Positions 1 through 13,891 of a DNA stretch of 35,919 bases are shown here, piece after piece. Numbering within the stretch: position 1 is the stretch's first letter; every line of letters begins with the position of its first letter. Origin of the DNA: Microbacterium sp. (GTDB taxonomy: Bacteria > Actinomycetota > Actinomycetes > Actinomycetales > Microbacteriaceae); the NCBI GenBank assembly GCA_002703245.1, contig NZTV01000052.1, positions 1 through 35,919 on the forward strand, in the 5' to 3' direction. The position numbers and the translations under genes were made by a program. Below the pieces are notes generated by a model that searched no databases, was not told where the DNA came from, and saw only the letters and a program-made list of their open reading frames with translations.

Positions 1-13
1 GAATCCCTTGGGG

Positions 14-4612
<4,599 letters not shown>

Positions 4613-4683
4613 ACCTACCGTCCTCACGTTGATACTCAAGGGTGGGACGACGTCGGCCCGTGGTGCACGCGTTGCGGGGTGCT

Positions 4684-5649
4684 CTATTTCGTGGGGAGTG
4701 CGCTTGTGGCGTCTTGGGTGTCGGCTCCGGCTGACGGGGGTGCGCTGGTGTCGACGAAGTCTTCGGCCGATTGTACAGCGCCTTCAGGGCTCCACTCGCG
4801 ACCGGAGACGTAGGGCGAGGGCTCGAGCCCGGTGTGGCGGCGCTTCTGGACGAAGAAGATGACCAGACCGAGGACGACCCCGGCGATGGCGGCCCATACG
4901 TTCGTCCGCAGTCCGAGGTAGATCTCACTCGGATCGATGCGGATCGACTCCCACAGGATTCGTCCCGCGCTGTACCAGACCAGGTACAGAGCGAACAGGC
5001 GTCCCCACTGCAGGGTGAACCGGCGACCGACCCAGAGGAGGAACAACACGCCCAGGCCGTTCCAGAGCACCTCGTAGAGGAACGTGGGGTGGAACAGGGT
5101 GTCCGGGGCGAGACCGGCGGGGAACGCCGAGTTCGCGGGGTCGATCTCGAGCCCCCACGGCAGGTCGGTGGGCAGTCCGAACAGCTCCTGGTTGAACCAG
5201 TTCCCGAAGCGCCCGATCGCCTGCGCGAGCAGCAGTCCCGGCGCCAGGGCGTCGGCGAAGGACCAGAAACGGATGCCCGTCCAGCGGCAACCCAACCAGG
5301 CACCCACCGCACCTCCGATGAGCGCGCCGTAGATGGCGATGCCCCCCTCCCAGATGCGGAAGACGGCCCAGAAGTCGGCCCCTTCGCCGAAGTAGAATCC
5401 CGGGTGTGTCGCGACGTGGTAGATACGGGCCGCGATGATGGCCAGCGGGACCGCGAGCAGGGCGATGTCGATGACGACCCAGGGCTCGGCACCGCGCTTG
5501 GTCAGGCGGTGGTTGGTCAAGAGCACCGCGATGACGATCCCGGCGATGATGCACAGCGCGTAGAAGTGGATGCGCAGCGGTCCGAGATCGATGTAGCTGA
5601 CGGTCGGGCTGGGGATGCTGGCGACCACGCTGAGGGCGGCGTTCATCAT
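4684..5649 (-). CDS. lgt: Prolipoprotein diacylglyceryl transferase
   Basis: Integral membrane enzyme that transfers diacylglycerol from phosphatidylglycerol to the lipobox cysteine of prolipoproteins, the first step of lipoprotein maturation. The 321-aa sequence has about seven hydrophobic segments. It carries the family signatures: [14 protein letters not shown] at about 100-113, and [10 protein letters not shown] at 146-155, where Arg147 and Asn150 correspond to the conserved signature residues. HPTFLYE follows at 187-193, and an Arg near 230 matches the late catalytic arginine. After the last membrane segment (ends about 268) there is a 50-residue polar tail, common in actinobacterial Lgt. 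Two adjacent ATGs (5649 and 5646) are possible; AAAGGA lies 12 nt before the first. It follows trpA by 60 bp, the usual trpCBA-lgt order of actinobacteria. Confidence 0.97.
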   Translation of the reverse strand: MMNAALSVVASIPSPTVSYIDLGPLRIHFYALCIIAGIVIAVLLTNHRLTKRGAEPWVVIDIALLAVPLAIIAARIYHVATHPGFYFGEGADFWAVFRIWEGGIAIYGALIGGAVGAWLGCRWTGIRFWSFADALAPGLLLAQAIGRFGNWFNQELFGLPTDLPWGLEIDPANSAFPAGLAPDTLFHPTFLYEVLWNGLGVLFLLWVGRRFTLQWGRLFALYLVWYSAGRILWESIRIDPSEIYLGLRTNVWAAIAGVVLGLVIFFVQKRRHTGLEPSPYVSGREWSPEGAVQSAEDFVDTSAPPSAGADTQDATSALPTK

Positions 5650-5679
5650 GTGGGCGGATCGTCCTTTTCGAGAGGGGGG

Positions 5680-5696
5680 GCGCCCTCGGAGGGCGC
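5680..5696 (-). other. Short perfect inverted repeat between trpA and lgt
   Basis: A 17-bp palindrome with 8-bp arms (GCGCCCTC / GAGGGCGC) around one central base sits in the 60-bp trpA-lgt gap. In RNA it would give a 6-bp GC stem with a five-base loop. No T-run follows it on the minus strand, so it is not a classical terminator. It may partly attenuate read-through into lgt or stabilise the trp mRNA end. Confidence 0.35.
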
Positions 5697-5709
5697 GAGC
5701 GGTCTGAGT

Positions 5710-6510
5710 CTAGTTCGCCGATGCGGACGTTCGGGCACCGGAGGCCAGGACCCGTGCCGTCTCCGCCAGGCCGTCGAGGCCGCCGTCTCGCAACGCCCGG
5801 ACCAACGCGGTCCCCACGATGGCGCCGTCGGCGTAGTCGAGGACGCCTGCGACCTGGTCGGCCGTGGAGATGCCGATGCCCACGCACGCGTGTTCGGCGC
5901 CCTGGGCGCGCAGCCGCCCCACCAGGACACGTGCGGCGGCGTCGAGTTCCGCCCGCTCGCCGGTGATGCCCATGGTGGAGACCGTGTAGACGAAGCCGGT
6001 GGAGTTCTGCACGACCAGGCGCAGTCGCGCGTCCGAAGAGGTCGGTGCGGCGAGGAAGATGCGGTCCAGACCGGTGCGGCGACTCGCGGCGATCCACTCC
6101 TCCCCCGCCTCCGGGGTGATGTCCGGCGTGATCAGTCCCGCCCCGCCGGCAGCGAGGAGGTCCTCGGCGTAGCGGTCCACGCCGTACTGCACGACAGGGT
6201 TCCAGTACGTCATCACCAAGACGGGCACGTCGACGCGCCGCGTGATCTCCCGCACGGCGGTGAAGGTGTCGCGGAGACGGAACCCCGCGGCCAAGGCCGC
6301 CTGCGTGGCTTCCTGGATCACCGTGCCGTCCATCACCGGGTCGGAGTAGGGAGGGCCGAGTTCGAGGATGTCGGCACCGTTCTCGGCGAGGGTCACCGCC
6401 GCGTCGATGCTCGTCTGCAGGTCGGGGAACCCGAGCGGGAGGTACCCGACGAAGGCGCCACGCCCCTCTTGCTTGGCCGCGTCGATCGCGGCGGCGACAC
6501 GCGATGTCAC
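5710..6510 (-). CDS. trpA: Tryptophan synthase alpha chain
   Basis: Cleaves indole-3-glycerol phosphate to indole and glyceraldehyde-3-phosphate; indole is tunnelled to TrpB in the alpha2-beta2 complex. The 266-aa TIM barrel has the active-site pair Glu50 and Asp61 in [14 protein letters not shown] (Glu49/Asp60 in enterobacterial TrpA). The residue pair before YSDP is Pro-Pro rather than the more usual Ile/Val-Pro. The start is GTG at 6510, whose GTGA overlaps the trpB stop TGA, so translation is coupled. It is followed by lgt. Cytosolic. Confidence 0.97.
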   Translation of the reverse strand: MTSRVAAAIDAAKQEGRGAFVGYLPLGFPDLQTSIDAAVTLAENGADILELGPPYSDPVMDGTVIQEATQAALAAGFRLRDTFTAVREITRRVDVPVLVMTYWNPVVQYGVDRYAEDLLAAGGAGLITPDITPEAGEEWIAASRRTGLDRIFLAAPTSSDARLRLVVQNSTGFVYTVSTMGITGERAELDAAARVLVGRLRAQGAEHACVGIGISTADQVAGVLDYADGAIVGTALVRALRDGGLDGLAETARVLASGARTSASAN

Positions 6511-7772
6511 AGCTTCTCCCCCTCACCCTTCGCGCCGTCGACGGACGGTGCCGCCGCGGACGCCGCGGCGTCCACGGCCGCGTCGTAGAGTTCGAAGTAC
6601 CGCGCGGCGGTGTCCATGTCCTTGTCACCGCGACCGGACAGGTTGACCGCGAGGATCGCGTCCGGCCCCAGCTCGCGGCCGATCCGCAGCGCACCGGCCA
6701 ACGCGTGCGCGGACTCGATGGCCGGGATGATGCCCTCGGTCTGCGAGAGGAGGCGGAGGGCCTGCATGGCCTCGTCGTCGGTGGCGGGGATGTAGTCGGC
6801 GCGTCCCAGGTCGGCGAGCCACGCATGCTCGGGTCCGACGCCGGGATAGTCCAGTCCCGCGGAGATGGAGTGGGACTCGATCGTCTGGCCGTCCTCGTCC
6901 TGGAGGACGAACGTCTTCGCCCCGTGGAGTACACCGGGTCGTCCCCGGCCGATGGAGGCCGCATGGCGCGGAGTGTCGACACCGTCGCCGGCCGCCTCGA
7001 CGCCGTAGAGGCGCACGTCCGTGTCGTCGAGGAACGCGTCGAACATGCCGATGGCGTTCGATCCTCCGCCCACGCACGCGAGGACGGCGTCGGGAAGGCG
7101 GCCGGTCTCCTCCAACAACTGGGCGCGCGCCTCTTCGCCGATGATCTTCTGGAAGTCGCGGACCATCGCCGGGAACGGGTGCGGGCCGGCCGCGGTGCCG
7201 AAGATGTAGTTGGTGGTCTCGACCGAGGCCACCCAGTCGCGGTAGGCGTCGTTGATGGCGTCCTTCAGCGTGCGGGAACCGGTGGTGACCGGGATCACCT
7301 CGGCTCCGAGCAGACGCATCCGCGCGACGTTCAGCGCCTGACGCTCGGTGTCGACCTCACCCATGTAGATGGTGCAGTCGAAGCCGAACAGGGCCGCCGC
7401 GGCCGCGGTGGCCACACCGTGCTGGCCCGCTCCCGTCTCGGCGATCACGCGGGTCTTCCCCAGACGCCGGGTCAGCAGAGCCTGGCCGAGGACGTTGTTG
7501 ATCTTGTGGGAACCCGTGTGGTTGAGGTCCTCCCTCTTGAGGAACACCCGCGCTCCCCCGGCGTGCGCGGCGAAGCGGGGCACCTCGGTGAGGACCGAAG
7601 GACGGCCGGCGTAGGTGTGCAGGAGTCGGCGGAATTCGGCGAGGAAGGACTCGTCGGCCATCGCCGACTCGTATGCCTCGGTGAGTTCGTCGATCGCGGC
7701 GATGAGGGATTCGGGCATGTACCGGCCACCGAAGTCGCCGAAGAAGGGTCCGGGGGCGTCGCGCAGACTCAT
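6507..7772 (-). CDS. trpB: Tryptophan synthase beta chain
   Basis: PLP-dependent condensation of indole with serine to make tryptophan. The 421-aa product has the PLP-binding lysine Lys90 in [11 protein letters not shown] and the phosphate-binding glycine loop [12 protein letters not shown]. This is a standard TrpB1-type enzyme with normal length. The ATG at 7772 has AAAGGAG six bases upstream and overlaps the trpC stop as ATGA. At its own end it overlaps the GTG of trpA. This gives a tightly coupled trpC-trpB-trpA unit matching the equimolar alpha/beta complex. Confidence 0.98.
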   Translation of the reverse strand: MSLRDAPGPFFGDFGGRYMPESLIAAIDELTEAYESAMADESFLAEFRRLLHTYAGRPSVLTEVPRFAAHAGGARVFLKREDLNHTGSHKINNVLGQALLTRRLGKTRVIAETGAGQHGVATAAAAALFGFDCTIYMGEVDTERQALNVARMRLLGAEVIPVTTGSRTLKDAINDAYRDWVASVETTNYIFGTAAGPHPFPAMVRDFQKIIGEEARAQLLEETGRLPDAVLACVGGGSNAIGMFDAFLDDTDVRLYGVEAAGDGVDTPRHAASIGRGRPGVLHGAKTFVLQDEDGQTIESHSISAGLDYPGVGPEHAWLADLGRADYIPATDDEAMQALRLLSQTEGIIPAIESAHALAGALRIGRELGPDAILAVNLSGRGDKDMDTAARYFELYDAAVDAAASAAAPSVDGAKGEGEKL

Positions 7773-8578
7773 GCGCCGCTCCTTTCGGTGGGAGAGGAGA
7801 CCGCCGCATCCGCTTTCAGGAACGCAGCGAGGGTGGCGACGGGGTCGCCCGTGACGAGTGCTTCCCCGACGAGCACCACATCGGCGCCGGCCTGGCGGTA
7901 GTGCGCCACGTCGGCCGGGGCGAGCACGGCGGACTCGGCGATCTTGATGGCGTCGGCGGGCAGGCGCGGCGCCAGGCGACCGAAGAGATCCTTGTCGAGC
8001 TCGAAGGTCGACAGGTTGCGGGCGTTGACCCCCACCAGCCGGGCACCGATGTCCGCGGCACGATCGACCTCTTCGGCACTGTGTGTCTCCACCAGCGGTG
8101 TCATGCCGAGCTGGACGGTGAGATCGTGCAGGCGGCGGAGCTCGTCCTGTTCCAGTGCGGCCACGATCAGCAAAACCAGGTCCGCACCGGCTGCGCGGGC
8201 CTCCAGCACTTGGTAGTCCGTCGCGATGAAGTCCTTGCGCAGCACCGGCACCGTGACTGTGTCACGCACGGCCTCCAGGTCGGCGAGGCTCCCCTTGAAG
8301 CGGCGTCCCTCGGTGAGCACGGAGATCGCCGATGCGCCGCCCTGCTCATACCAGGCCGCCTGGCGTGCGGGGTCGGGGATCTCGGCGAGATCACCTCGTG
8401 AGGGGCTGGCGCGTTTGACCTCGGCGATGATCTTGACGCGGTCGGCCGGAGCCAGCGCCGCGAGCGCGTCGCGCGCGGGTGGCTGTGCGAGGGCGACCTT
8501 CTCGACCGAGGCGAGCGGGCGCTCGCGTTCACGGGCTTCGGCGTCCGCCACCGCGCCGGCCGTCAGGTCGGCGAGCAC
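7769..8578 (-). CDS. trpC: Indole-3-glycerol phosphate synthase
   Basis: Converts 1-(2-carboxyphenylamino)-1-deoxyribulose-5-phosphate to indole-3-glycerol phosphate, the step before tryptophan synthase. The 269-aa TIM barrel shows [14 protein letters not shown] with the conserved substrate-contacting lysine, then VLRKDFI, and [12 protein letters not shown]. The reading frame stays open upstream, but the GTG at 8578 gives the N-terminus [10 protein letters not shown] typical of the family. It begins two bases after the stop of the small membrane gene. Longer in-frame starts would run through that gene. Monofunctional: no fused TrpF domain. Confidence 0.96.
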   Translation of the reverse strand: MLADLTAGAVADAEARERERPLASVEKVALAQPPARDALAALAPADRVKIIAEVKRASPSRGDLAEIPDPARQAAWYEQGGASAISVLTEGRRFKGSLADLEAVRDTVTVPVLRKDFIATDYQVLEARAAGADLVLLIVAALEQDELRRLHDLTVQLGMTPLVETHSAEEVDRAADIGARLVGVNARNLSTFELDKDLFGRLAPRLPADAIKIAESAVLAPADVAHYRQAGADVVLVGEALVTGDPVATLAAFLKADAAVSSPTERSGA

Positions 8579-8580
8579 GC

Positions 8581-8811
8581 TCAGTGCTCTTTCGCGGTGT
8601 ACTTCGGACCGTTCACGCCATAGCCGGCCTTGGCCATGACCCAGCCGACGACGAGACCCACGACCACGAGCACGGCCGAAGCCCACACGAGCCACGGGAT
8701 GTCCAGGAAGAAGGCCGTCGTGCCGATGGCGAAGCCGACGAGCATGATGACCACAGCGGTCCAAGCTGCGGGTGAGTGGCCGTGGCCGGGATCGCCGTTG
8801 GGGTTGCTCAT
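8581..8811 (-). CDS. Small HGxxPAAW-type membrane protein of the trp operon
   Basis: A 76-aa protein with the motif HGHSPAAW at residues 10-17, diagnostic of the actinobacterial HGxxPAAW family found beside trpC. Two hydrophobic segments (about 18-36 and 40-60) are separated by a short loop (DIPW), and the C-terminus is basic and polar. It lies between the Trp-operon membrane protein and trpC, with only two bases before the trpC GTG. The start ATG at 8811 has a strong GGAGGAG site. The family has no established biochemical function. The conserved position suggests a link with tryptophan synthesis or transport, but that is inference. Confidence 0.9.
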   Translation of the reverse strand: MSNPNGDPGHGHSPAAWTAVVIMLVGFAIGTTAFFLDIPWLVWASAVLVVVGLVVGWVMAKAGYGVNGPKYTAKEH

Positions 8812-8851
8812 GGATCTCCTCCGTTTGCGCGGGTCGTTCAAGTCTATCGGG

Positions 8852-9463
8852 TCAGGACGTCGGATCCTCGCCCCGTGAGAGGTCATCCCACGAGTCGATC
8901 GCGTCGCGCGGCCGCGACGGGTCGGCGCCGGGAGCGGCCGACTCCGTCGCGTCGTCGGCGCCCCCCTGACGGTAGCGACGCCCGCTACCGGTCCACCGGT
9001 GCGCGGTGACGAGGGTGAGAACGCCGGCGAGGACAATGATGACGGCCACCACCACGGTCAGCACGGGCCAGGGGGTGAGGGCGGTGGAGGTGACCAGATC
9101 GCGCACCGCCTGCGGCCCGGTGATCCCGGTCGCCTCCGTCACGGTGGACGCGTACGCCTCCACGGGGGTGTCGATCGCCACGCGTGCGGACGCGACGGCG
9201 ACCACGGCGCCGAGCAGCCCGGTGAGCACCCCGAAGGCGTAGACGAGGACGCGGCCGACGATCGTCAGAGCAGCTCCGAGCGCCAACGCCGCGAGGCTGA
9301 GGGGCGCGAGCACCGGGACGGCGTCGGCGCCTGCGACGGGAAGCTGTTCGCCCTCGACCGACGCGAGGGTCACGACGAGCCAGGTCTGGGTGGAGGATAT
9401 GACCCCGAGCGCTCCGGCGACGAGGATCATGAGCACCGCAAGGCTGCGCGGGCGTCGCGTCAT
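8852..9463 (-). CDS. Trp biosynthesis-associated membrane protein
   Basis: A 203-aa protein matching the actinobacterial Trp-operon membrane family (named for its neighbourhood). There are four likely membrane segments, about residues 8-25, 48-69, 72-92 and 133-153, with the family-typical SSTQTWLVV just after the first. A soluble acidic/polar tail runs from about 157. The ATG at 9463 overlaps the hisI stop as ATGA, so it is translated together with the his genes. In many relatives trpE stands just upstream; here hisI abuts directly. Function unknown; it may help membrane handling of tryptophan or its precursors, which is inference from position only. Confidence 0.9.
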   Translation of the reverse strand: MTRRPRSLAVLMILVAGALGVISSTQTWLVVTLASVEGEQLPVAGADAVPVLAPLSLAALALGAALTIVGRVLVYAFGVLTGLLGAVVAVASARVAIDTPVEAYASTVTEATGITGPQAVRDLVTSTALTPWPVLTVVVAVIIVLAGVLTLVTAHRWTGSGRRYRQGGADDATESAAPGADPSRPRDAIDSWDDLSRGEDPTS

Positions 9464-9813
9464 CCCTCGACCACCGGGGACAGGTCGTCGGCGTCGAAAC
9501 AGGTCCGGGTACCGGTGTGGCAGGCCGGCCCGTGCTGTTCGACGCTGACGAGGATCGCGTCGCCGTCGCAGTCCAGCCGCATGCCGCGGACCTCCTGGTA
9601 GTGGCCCGATGTGTCGCCCTTTCGCCAATACTCCTGACGGGACCGCGACCAGTACGTCGCCCGGCCCTGCGTCAGAGTTCGGCGGAGCGCTTCGGCGTCC
9701 ATCCACCCGAGCATGAGCACTTCCCGCGTGTCCCACTGCTGCACGATCGCGGCGACGAGGCCGTCGGCGTTGAAGGCGACGCGGGCGATCCGGTCGTCCA
9801 CGCTCTCGGTCAT
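9460..9813 (-). CDS. hisI: Phosphoribosyl-AMP cyclohydrolase
   Basis: Third step of histidine synthesis: hydrolytic ring opening of phosphoribosyl-AMP. The 117-aa product is the monofunctional form. The phosphoribosyl-ATP pyrophosphatase activity is encoded separately by hisE in the same operon. Metal ligands are visible: Asp81-Cys82-Asp83 for Mg, and Cys98 and Cys105 ([10 protein letters not shown]) with Cys82 for zinc. The [12 protein letters not shown] motif (55-66) is present. The ATG at 9813 overlaps the hisF stop and has GGGGGAGGA upstream. Earlier in-frame starts would lie inside hisF. Confidence 0.97.
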   Translation of the reverse strand: MTESVDDRIARVAFNADGLVAAIVQQWDTREVLMLGWMDAEALRRTLTQGRATYWSRSRQEYWRKGDTSGHYQEVRGMRLDCDGDAILVSVEQHGPACHTGTRTCFDADDLSPVVEG

Positions 9814-10601
9814 GCGTCCTCCCCCGTGGCCAGGCGACTGTCGCGCACGTCGATCCCGTCGGCGCGCATCGCACGCTTGACCTCTCCGACCGAGCACTGA
9901 CCCGAGTGGAAGACGGAAGCGGCCAGAACCGCGTCCGCGCCGGCGCGCACGGCGGGTGCGAAGTGCTCGACGGCGCCGGCGCCCCCGGAGGCGATCACCG
10001 GCACGGAGGAGATCTCGCGCATGAGAGAGACCAGCTCGAGGTCGAAGCCCTCCTTGGTGCCGTCGGCGTCGATGGAGTTGACCAGGAGTTCGCCGGCGCC
10101 GCGTTCGATGGCCTCGCGCGCCCACGAGAGGGCGTCGCGGTCGGTCTCGGTGCGTCCGCCGTGCGTGGTGACCACGAAACCCGAGGGTGTCCTCGGCGAC
10201 CGCTTGACGTCGAGGGAGAGCACCAGCACCTGTGCCCCGAAGCGGTCGGCGATCTCGTCGATGAGGGCCGGGCGCCGGATGGCGGCGGAGTTGACCCCGA
10301 CCTTGTCGGCGCCGACACCCAGGAGGCGGGCGACATCCTCGTGCGTGCGCACGCCGCCACCGACGGTCAGGGGGATGAAAACCTGCTCCGCCGTGCGCTG
10401 GACCACGTCGTAGGTCGTGGAGCGCTCGTCGACGGTCGCGGTGACGTCCAGGAAGGTGAGCTCATCGGCGCCCTGCGCGAAGTACAACCGGGCGAGCTCC
10501 ACGGGGTCGCCCATGTCTCGGAGGTTCTCGAAGTTGACCCCCTTCACCACGCGGCCGGCGGCGACGTCCAGGCACGGGATGACGCGGCACACGACCGACA
10601 T
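9810..10601 (-). CDS. hisF: Imidazole glycerol phosphate synthase, cyclase subunit
   Basis: Uses ammonia supplied by HisH to convert PRFAR into imidazole glycerol phosphate and AICAR, linking histidine and purine synthesis. The 263-aa TIM barrel has both catalytic aspartates: Asp12 in [15 protein letters not shown] and Asp131 in LVLSLDVKR. Phosphate-binding loops LTVGGGV and IASGGAG are also present. The partner hisH is not in this window. The start ATG at 10601 lies one base after the hisG stop, with AGGATCTGAG just ahead, and the stop overlaps hisI. Confidence 0.98.
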   Translation of the reverse strand: MSVVCRVIPCLDVAAGRVVKGVNFENLRDMGDPVELARLYFAQGADELTFLDVTATVDERSTTYDVVQRTAEQVFIPLTVGGGVRTHEDVARLLGVGADKVGVNSAAIRRPALIDEIADRFGAQVLVLSLDVKRSPRTPSGFVVTTHGGRTETDRDALSWAREAIERGAGELLVNSIDADGTKEGFDLELVSLMREISSVPVIASGGAGAVEHFAPAVRAGADAVLAASVFHSGQCSVGEVKRAMRADGIDVRDSRLATGEDA

Positions 10602-10602
10602 C

Positions 10603-11445
10603 TCAGATCCTCGCGTTGTGGATGGCCGTCACGAGGATCGCCCGTGCACCGAGCTCGTACAGCTCGTCCATGACACGGTTGACGCTCGAGCGGGCCACCA
10701 TCACCCGCACGGCGACCCACTCCGGGTCCCGCAGCGGCGAGATGGTCGGCGACTCGATCCCGCCGGCGATGTCGACGGCACGGTCGACCAGGGACGCGGG
10801 CAGGTCGTAGTCGACCATGACATAGCGGCGCGCCACCATGACCCCGCGCAGTCTGCGCAGCAGGGTCTCGGTGCCCGGTGCATCCTCCGGGCCGCTGATC
10901 AGGACCGCTTCGGACTGGAGCAGCGGGGGCCCGAAGACCTCGAGACCGGCCTGGCGCAGGGTCGTGCCGGTCTCGACGACATCGGCGACGGCATCGGCCA
11001 CACCGAGACGAACGGCAGACTCTACCGCACCGTCGAGCGGCACCAGGTCCACGGCGACGCCGTGTGCATCGAGGAAGGCGTCGACCAGGCCCGGGTACGA
11101 GGTGGCGATGCGGCTTCCCTCGAGGTCGGTCAGCTCGACGAACGACCCGGGAGGGGCGGCGAAGCGGAACGTGGACCCGGCAAAGCCGAGCGCCTCGATC
11201 TCGCGGGCACCGGGCATGCGCGCGTCCTTCAGCAGGTCGCGACCGGTGATGCCGACATCGAGTGCACCCGAACCGACGTAGGTCGCGATGTCTTTCGGGC
11301 GCAGATAGAAGAACTCGACACCGTTGGCCGGGTCGGCTTTGTGCAGCTCCTTCGAGTCACGACGACCGGTGTACCCGGCCTCGGCGAGCATGGTCGCCGA
11401 GGTCTCGGCGAGCGAACCCTTGTTGGGCACGGCGATGCGAAGCAT
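10603..11445 (-). CDS. hisG: ATP phosphoribosyltransferase, long form
   Basis: First and feedback-controlled step of histidine synthesis: joins ATP and PRPP. With the ATG at 11445 (N-terminus [12 protein letters not shown], matching the family) the protein is 280 aa. This is the long hexameric form with a C-terminal regulatory ACT-like domain from about residue 205, ending [12 protein letters not shown]. That form does not need HisZ and is normally inhibited by histidine. The frame is open back to an ATG at 11508, but that would overlap hisE by 20 bases and add a Pro-rich extension not expected for HisG. The ribosome site before 11445 is weak (GGAGAA is rather far), so coupling to hisE is likely. 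Confidence 0.96.
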   Translation of the reverse strand: MLRIAVPNKGSLAETSATMLAEAGYTGRRDSKELHKADPANGVEFFYLRPKDIATYVGSGALDVGITGRDLLKDARMPGAREIEALGFAGSTFRFAAPPGSFVELTDLEGSRIATSYPGLVDAFLDAHGVAVDLVPLDGAVESAVRLGVADAVADVVETGTTLRQAGLEVFGPPLLQSEAVLISGPEDAPGTETLLRRLRGVMVARRYVMVDYDLPASLVDRAVDIAGGIESPTISPLRDPEWVAVRVMVARSSVNRVMDELYELGARAILVTAIHNARI

Positions 11446-11488
11446 GGTGAGTGGACTTTCTTCTCCGGCGGCGGGTGGGGGGATGCGC

Positions 11489-11752
11489 TCAGAGATGTCG
11501 GTAGACATCCTGCAGGCTCAGCCCCTTGGCGAGCATGAGCACCTGCAGGTGGTAGAGGAGTTGTGAGATCTCCTCGGCGGCCGCGTCGTCGGACTCGTAC
11601 TCCGCGGCCATCCAGACCTCAGCGGCCTCCTCGACGATCTTCTTGCCGATGGCGTGCACGCCGGCATCCAGCTGCGCCACCGTCCCCGACCCTTCGGGTC
11701 GTTCCGCGGCCTTGGCCGCAAGCTCGCCGAACAGGCCGTCGAAGGTCTTCAC
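11489..11752 (-). CDS. hisE: Phosphoribosyl-ATP diphosphatase
   Basis: Second step of histidine synthesis: removes pyrophosphate from phosphoribosyl-ATP. The 87-aa all-helical MazG-like protein has [14 protein letters not shown] with the Mg-binding glutamates, and [14 protein letters not shown]. It is the first gene of the his-trp run. The GTG at 11752 gives the normal family N-terminus ([11 protein letters not shown]). A TACGCT -10 box places the likely transcription start exactly on this GTG, so it may be a leaderless message. The GGAG right next to the start is too close to act well as a ribosome site. Confidence 0.95.
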   Translation of the reverse strand: MKTFDGLFGELAAKAAERPEGSGTVAQLDAGVHAIGKKIVEEAAEVWMAAEYESDDAAAEEISQLLYHLQVLMLAKGLSLQDVYRHL

Positions 11753-11758
11753 CTCTCC

Positions 11759-11764
11759 AGCGTA
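11759..11764 (-). promoter_or_regulatory. Putative -10 box for a leaderless hisE transcript
   Basis: On the minus strand TACGCT fits the actinobacterial TANNNT consensus. Its last base is seven bases before the G of the hisE GTG, so position +1 falls on the start codon. No convincing -35 is seen. It lies in the 79-bp rpe-hisE gap, suggesting that the his-trp-lgt-gltB run has its own promoter. Confidence 0.45.
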
Positions 11765-11831
11765 CCGAACTCCCGCACCCCGACCGTCCGCCGGACTCCC
11801 GGATGCGGCCCACGGCGCGGGCACCGCCGGT

Positions 11832-12500
11832 TCAGTGGCGATGCGCGTGCCCGGCGCGTGAGCGCAGCGCGGCGATCGCCGCATCCGGTTCGTCTGCGCC
11901 GAACACGGCCGAACCGGCGACGAAGGTGTCGGCTCCGGACTCCGCCGCCTGCTCGATCGTCGATTCCCCGATCCCGCCGTCGACCTGCAGCCAGACGTGC
12001 GAACCGACCGACCGTGCGTGATCGGCGAGGGCTCGCAACTTGGGCATCGTCTCGGGGCGGAAGGACTGTCCGCCGAACCCGGGCTCGACGGTCATGACGA
12101 GGATCTGGTCGAATTCGTCGAGGACCTCGAACAGCCCCTCGACCGGTGTGTCCGGTTTGACCGCGACACCGGCGCGTGCGCCGATCTGTCGCAACCGTCG
12201 CGCCAGCGCCACCGGTTCGGTGGACGCCTCGAGGTGGAACGTCACCGACGCCGCGCCGATCTCCGCGTAGCCCGGCGCCCAGCGCTCGGGTTCGTCGATC
12301 ATCAAGTGCACGTCCAGCGGGACCGGGCTGGTCGCCTGGATGCGTTCGACCATCTGCGGTCCGAACGTCAGATTGGGCACGAAGTGGTTGTCCATCACAT
12401 CCACGTGCACGAAGTCCGCCGACGCGATTCGGGCGAGCTCGGCCTGCATGTTGACGAAGTCGGCCGCGAGGATGCTGGGATTGATGCGGATGTCGCTCAC
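11832..12500 (-). CDS. rpe: Ribulose-phosphate 3-epimerase
   Basis: Interconverts ribulose-5-phosphate and xylulose-5-phosphate in the pentose phosphate pathway. The 222-aa TIM barrel has NPSILAADF at the start and the metal ligands His32 and Asp34 in [29 protein letters not shown] and the second catalytic Asp in [10 protein letters not shown] follow. The chosen start is GTG at 12500. A longer in-frame start at 12530 would add ten residues (MRRRGKNNGG) that do not look like the family and would overlap rsmB. AATAAT just upstream may be a -10 for leaderless transcription. It sits after rsmB, the conserved fmt-rsmB-rpe order. Confidence 0.96.
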   Translation of the reverse strand: MSDIRINPSILAADFVNMQAELARIASADFVHVDVMDNHFVPNLTFGPQMVERIQATSPVPLDVHLMIDEPERWAPGYAEIGAASVTFHLEASTEPVALARRLRQIGARAGVAVKPDTPVEGLFEVLDEFDQILVMTVEPGFGGQSFRPETMPKLRALADHARSVGSHVWLQVDGGIGESTIEQAAESGADTFVAGSAVFGADEPDAAIAALRSRAGHAHRH

Positions 12501-12506
12501 ACCCCC

Positions 12507-12512
12507 ATTATT
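12507..12512 (-). promoter_or_regulatory. Putative -10 box for a leaderless rpe transcript
   Basis: AATAAT on the minus strand, an AT island in very GC-rich DNA, ends seven bases before the G of the rpe GTG. The predicted +1 is therefore the start codon. Only G residues lie between, and they do not form a properly spaced ribosome site. The first base departs from the TANNNT consensus. Confidence 0.35.
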
Positions 12513-12526
12513 CTTCCCCCGCCGCC

Positions 12527-13891
12527 TCACGCACGTCGACGAAGCAAAGTGATGGACATCGCATCGGTGTTGTGCCGGTGTGGCCAGAGTTGTGCGCGGC
12601 CGGATCCGTCCGTCTGCTCCGCGAGGTCGGGCTCTGAGACGGCGAGACGCCGCACGACATCACGTGCGTCGAGCTCCTCGATCGCGTCGCCGAACCGACG
12701 GCGAACCTCGGCGACGACGCCGGCGGTCTCGGCCAGATGGGGGGAACAGGTGACATAGGCGACGACCCCGCCGGGGGCGAGCGCCTCGATCGATCCCGTC
12801 AGCAACGCGCTCTGCAACGCGGTCAATTCGGGCACGTCACCCGGCGCCTTGCGCCACCGCGCCTCAGGCCGGCGTCGCAGTGCCCCCAGGCCCGTGCAGG
12901 GCGCATCCACCAAGATCCGGTCGTAGGCACCCGGGCGCTCCGCGGTGAGGTCGCGTCCGTCGCGCTCGGTCACCTCGACCTCCAGCGGGACCCCGGCGAT
13001 GGATCGCCGCACGAGTCCGGCCCGCGCCGGCGACACCTCGTTCGCGTCCAGGCGCGCCCCTCCGGCCAGGGCCTCCGCGGCGAGGATCGCCGTCTTCCCG
13101 CCAGGTCCGGCGCACAGGTCGAGCCAACGCTCCCCATCCTGCACCGGACGTGCCCGCGTCAGGGCGAGAGCGGCCAGCTGCGAACCCTCGTCCTGGACCC
13201 GCACGCGTCCGCCCGAACCGGTGACGGCGGCCTCGGGCGCGCCGCCGGCGAGGCGGAAGCCCAGCGGCGAGAACGGCGTCCGTCTGGCCTCCGGGTCGGG
13301 TTCCGCGAGACCGGTGAGGGCAGCCATCGTCACCCGCGGGGCGACGTTGTCGGCGGTCAGCAACGCGTCCAGTTCGTCCGCGCGCCCCTCGGCGGCCAGC
13401 GCACGGCGGAACGCACGGATGACCCACACCGGATGGGAGGTGGCCAAGGCGATCGCTTCGTCGTCCGACCTGGCGGTGCGCACCACGCGGTCCGACCACT
13501 CGCCCGGCGTGTCGCGGGACACGCGCCGGAGGACGGCGTTGGCGAACCCCGCGGCGCCACGCCCGCCGGCGCGTCGGGCCAGGGTCACGGATTCGTTCAC
13601 GGCGGCGTGCGAAGCGACCCGCGTGGCCAGCAGCTGATGGACACCGAGTCGGAGGGCGTCGAGGATCCCGGGATCGATGCTCGAAGGCGCCCGGTCGGCG
13701 GCGATGCCGATCACCGCGTCGTAGGTGCCCCGACGTCGCAGTGTCCCGTAGGTCAGTTCGGTCGCCAGCGCCGCGTCGGCCTCGGACAGGCCCGCCCGCT
13801 CGATCGCGGTCGGCAGCAGCAGGTTCGCATACGCGTCGGACTCGTGGACCGCACGGAGTGTCTCGTAGGCGACCTGCCGGGCGCCGGTCAT
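12527..13891 (-). CDS. rsmB: 16S rRNA (cytosine-C5) methyltransferase, RsmB/NOP family
   Basis: SAM-dependent methylation of a cytosine in rRNA (C967 of 16S rRNA for E. coli RsmB). The 454-aa protein has an N-terminal NusB-like RNA-binding domain (about 1-130). A Rossmann methyltransferase domain carries LDLCAGPGGKT at 257-267 for SAM. Both cysteines of the m5C mechanism are visible: Cys332 in DAPCTGLGALRRRPEARWR and Cys382 in VTCSPH. The ATG at 13891 overlaps the fmt stop as ATGA, a conserved actinobacterial pairing. Longer in-frame starts would read through fmt in the wrong frame. The exact target base in this organism is not known. Confidence 0.95.
   Translation of the reverse strand: MTGARQVAYETLRAVHESDAYANLLLPTAIERAGLSEADAALATELTYGTLRRRGTYDAVIGIAADRAPSSIDPGILDALRLGVHQLLATRVASHAAVNESVTLARRAGGRGAAGFANAVLRRVSRDTPGEWSDRVVRTARSDDEAIALATSHPVWVIRAFRRALAAEGRADELDALLTADNVAPRVTMAALTGLAEPDPEARRTPFSPLGFRLAGGAPEAAVTGSGGRVRVQDEGSQLAALALTRARPVQDGERWLDLCAGPGGKTAILAAEALAGGARLDANEVSPARAGLVRRSIAGVPLEVEVTERDGRDLTAERPGAYDRILVDAPCTGLGALRRRPEARWRKAPGDVPELTALQSALLTGSIEALAPGGVVAYVTCSPHLAETAGVVAEVRRRFGDAIEELDARDVVRRLAVSEPDLAEQTDGSGRAQLWPHRHNTDAMSITLLRRRA

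Noticed and set aside
4771..6588. 605-aa plus-strand open frame across lgt and trpA
   Set aside because: Runs antisense through two well-identified genes and their gap; low-complexity acidic/basic sequence without motifs.
11446..11508. Upstream ATG giving a 301-aa HisG
   Set aside because: The extra 21 residues are Pro-rich and overlap hisE; homologues start at [10 protein letters not shown].
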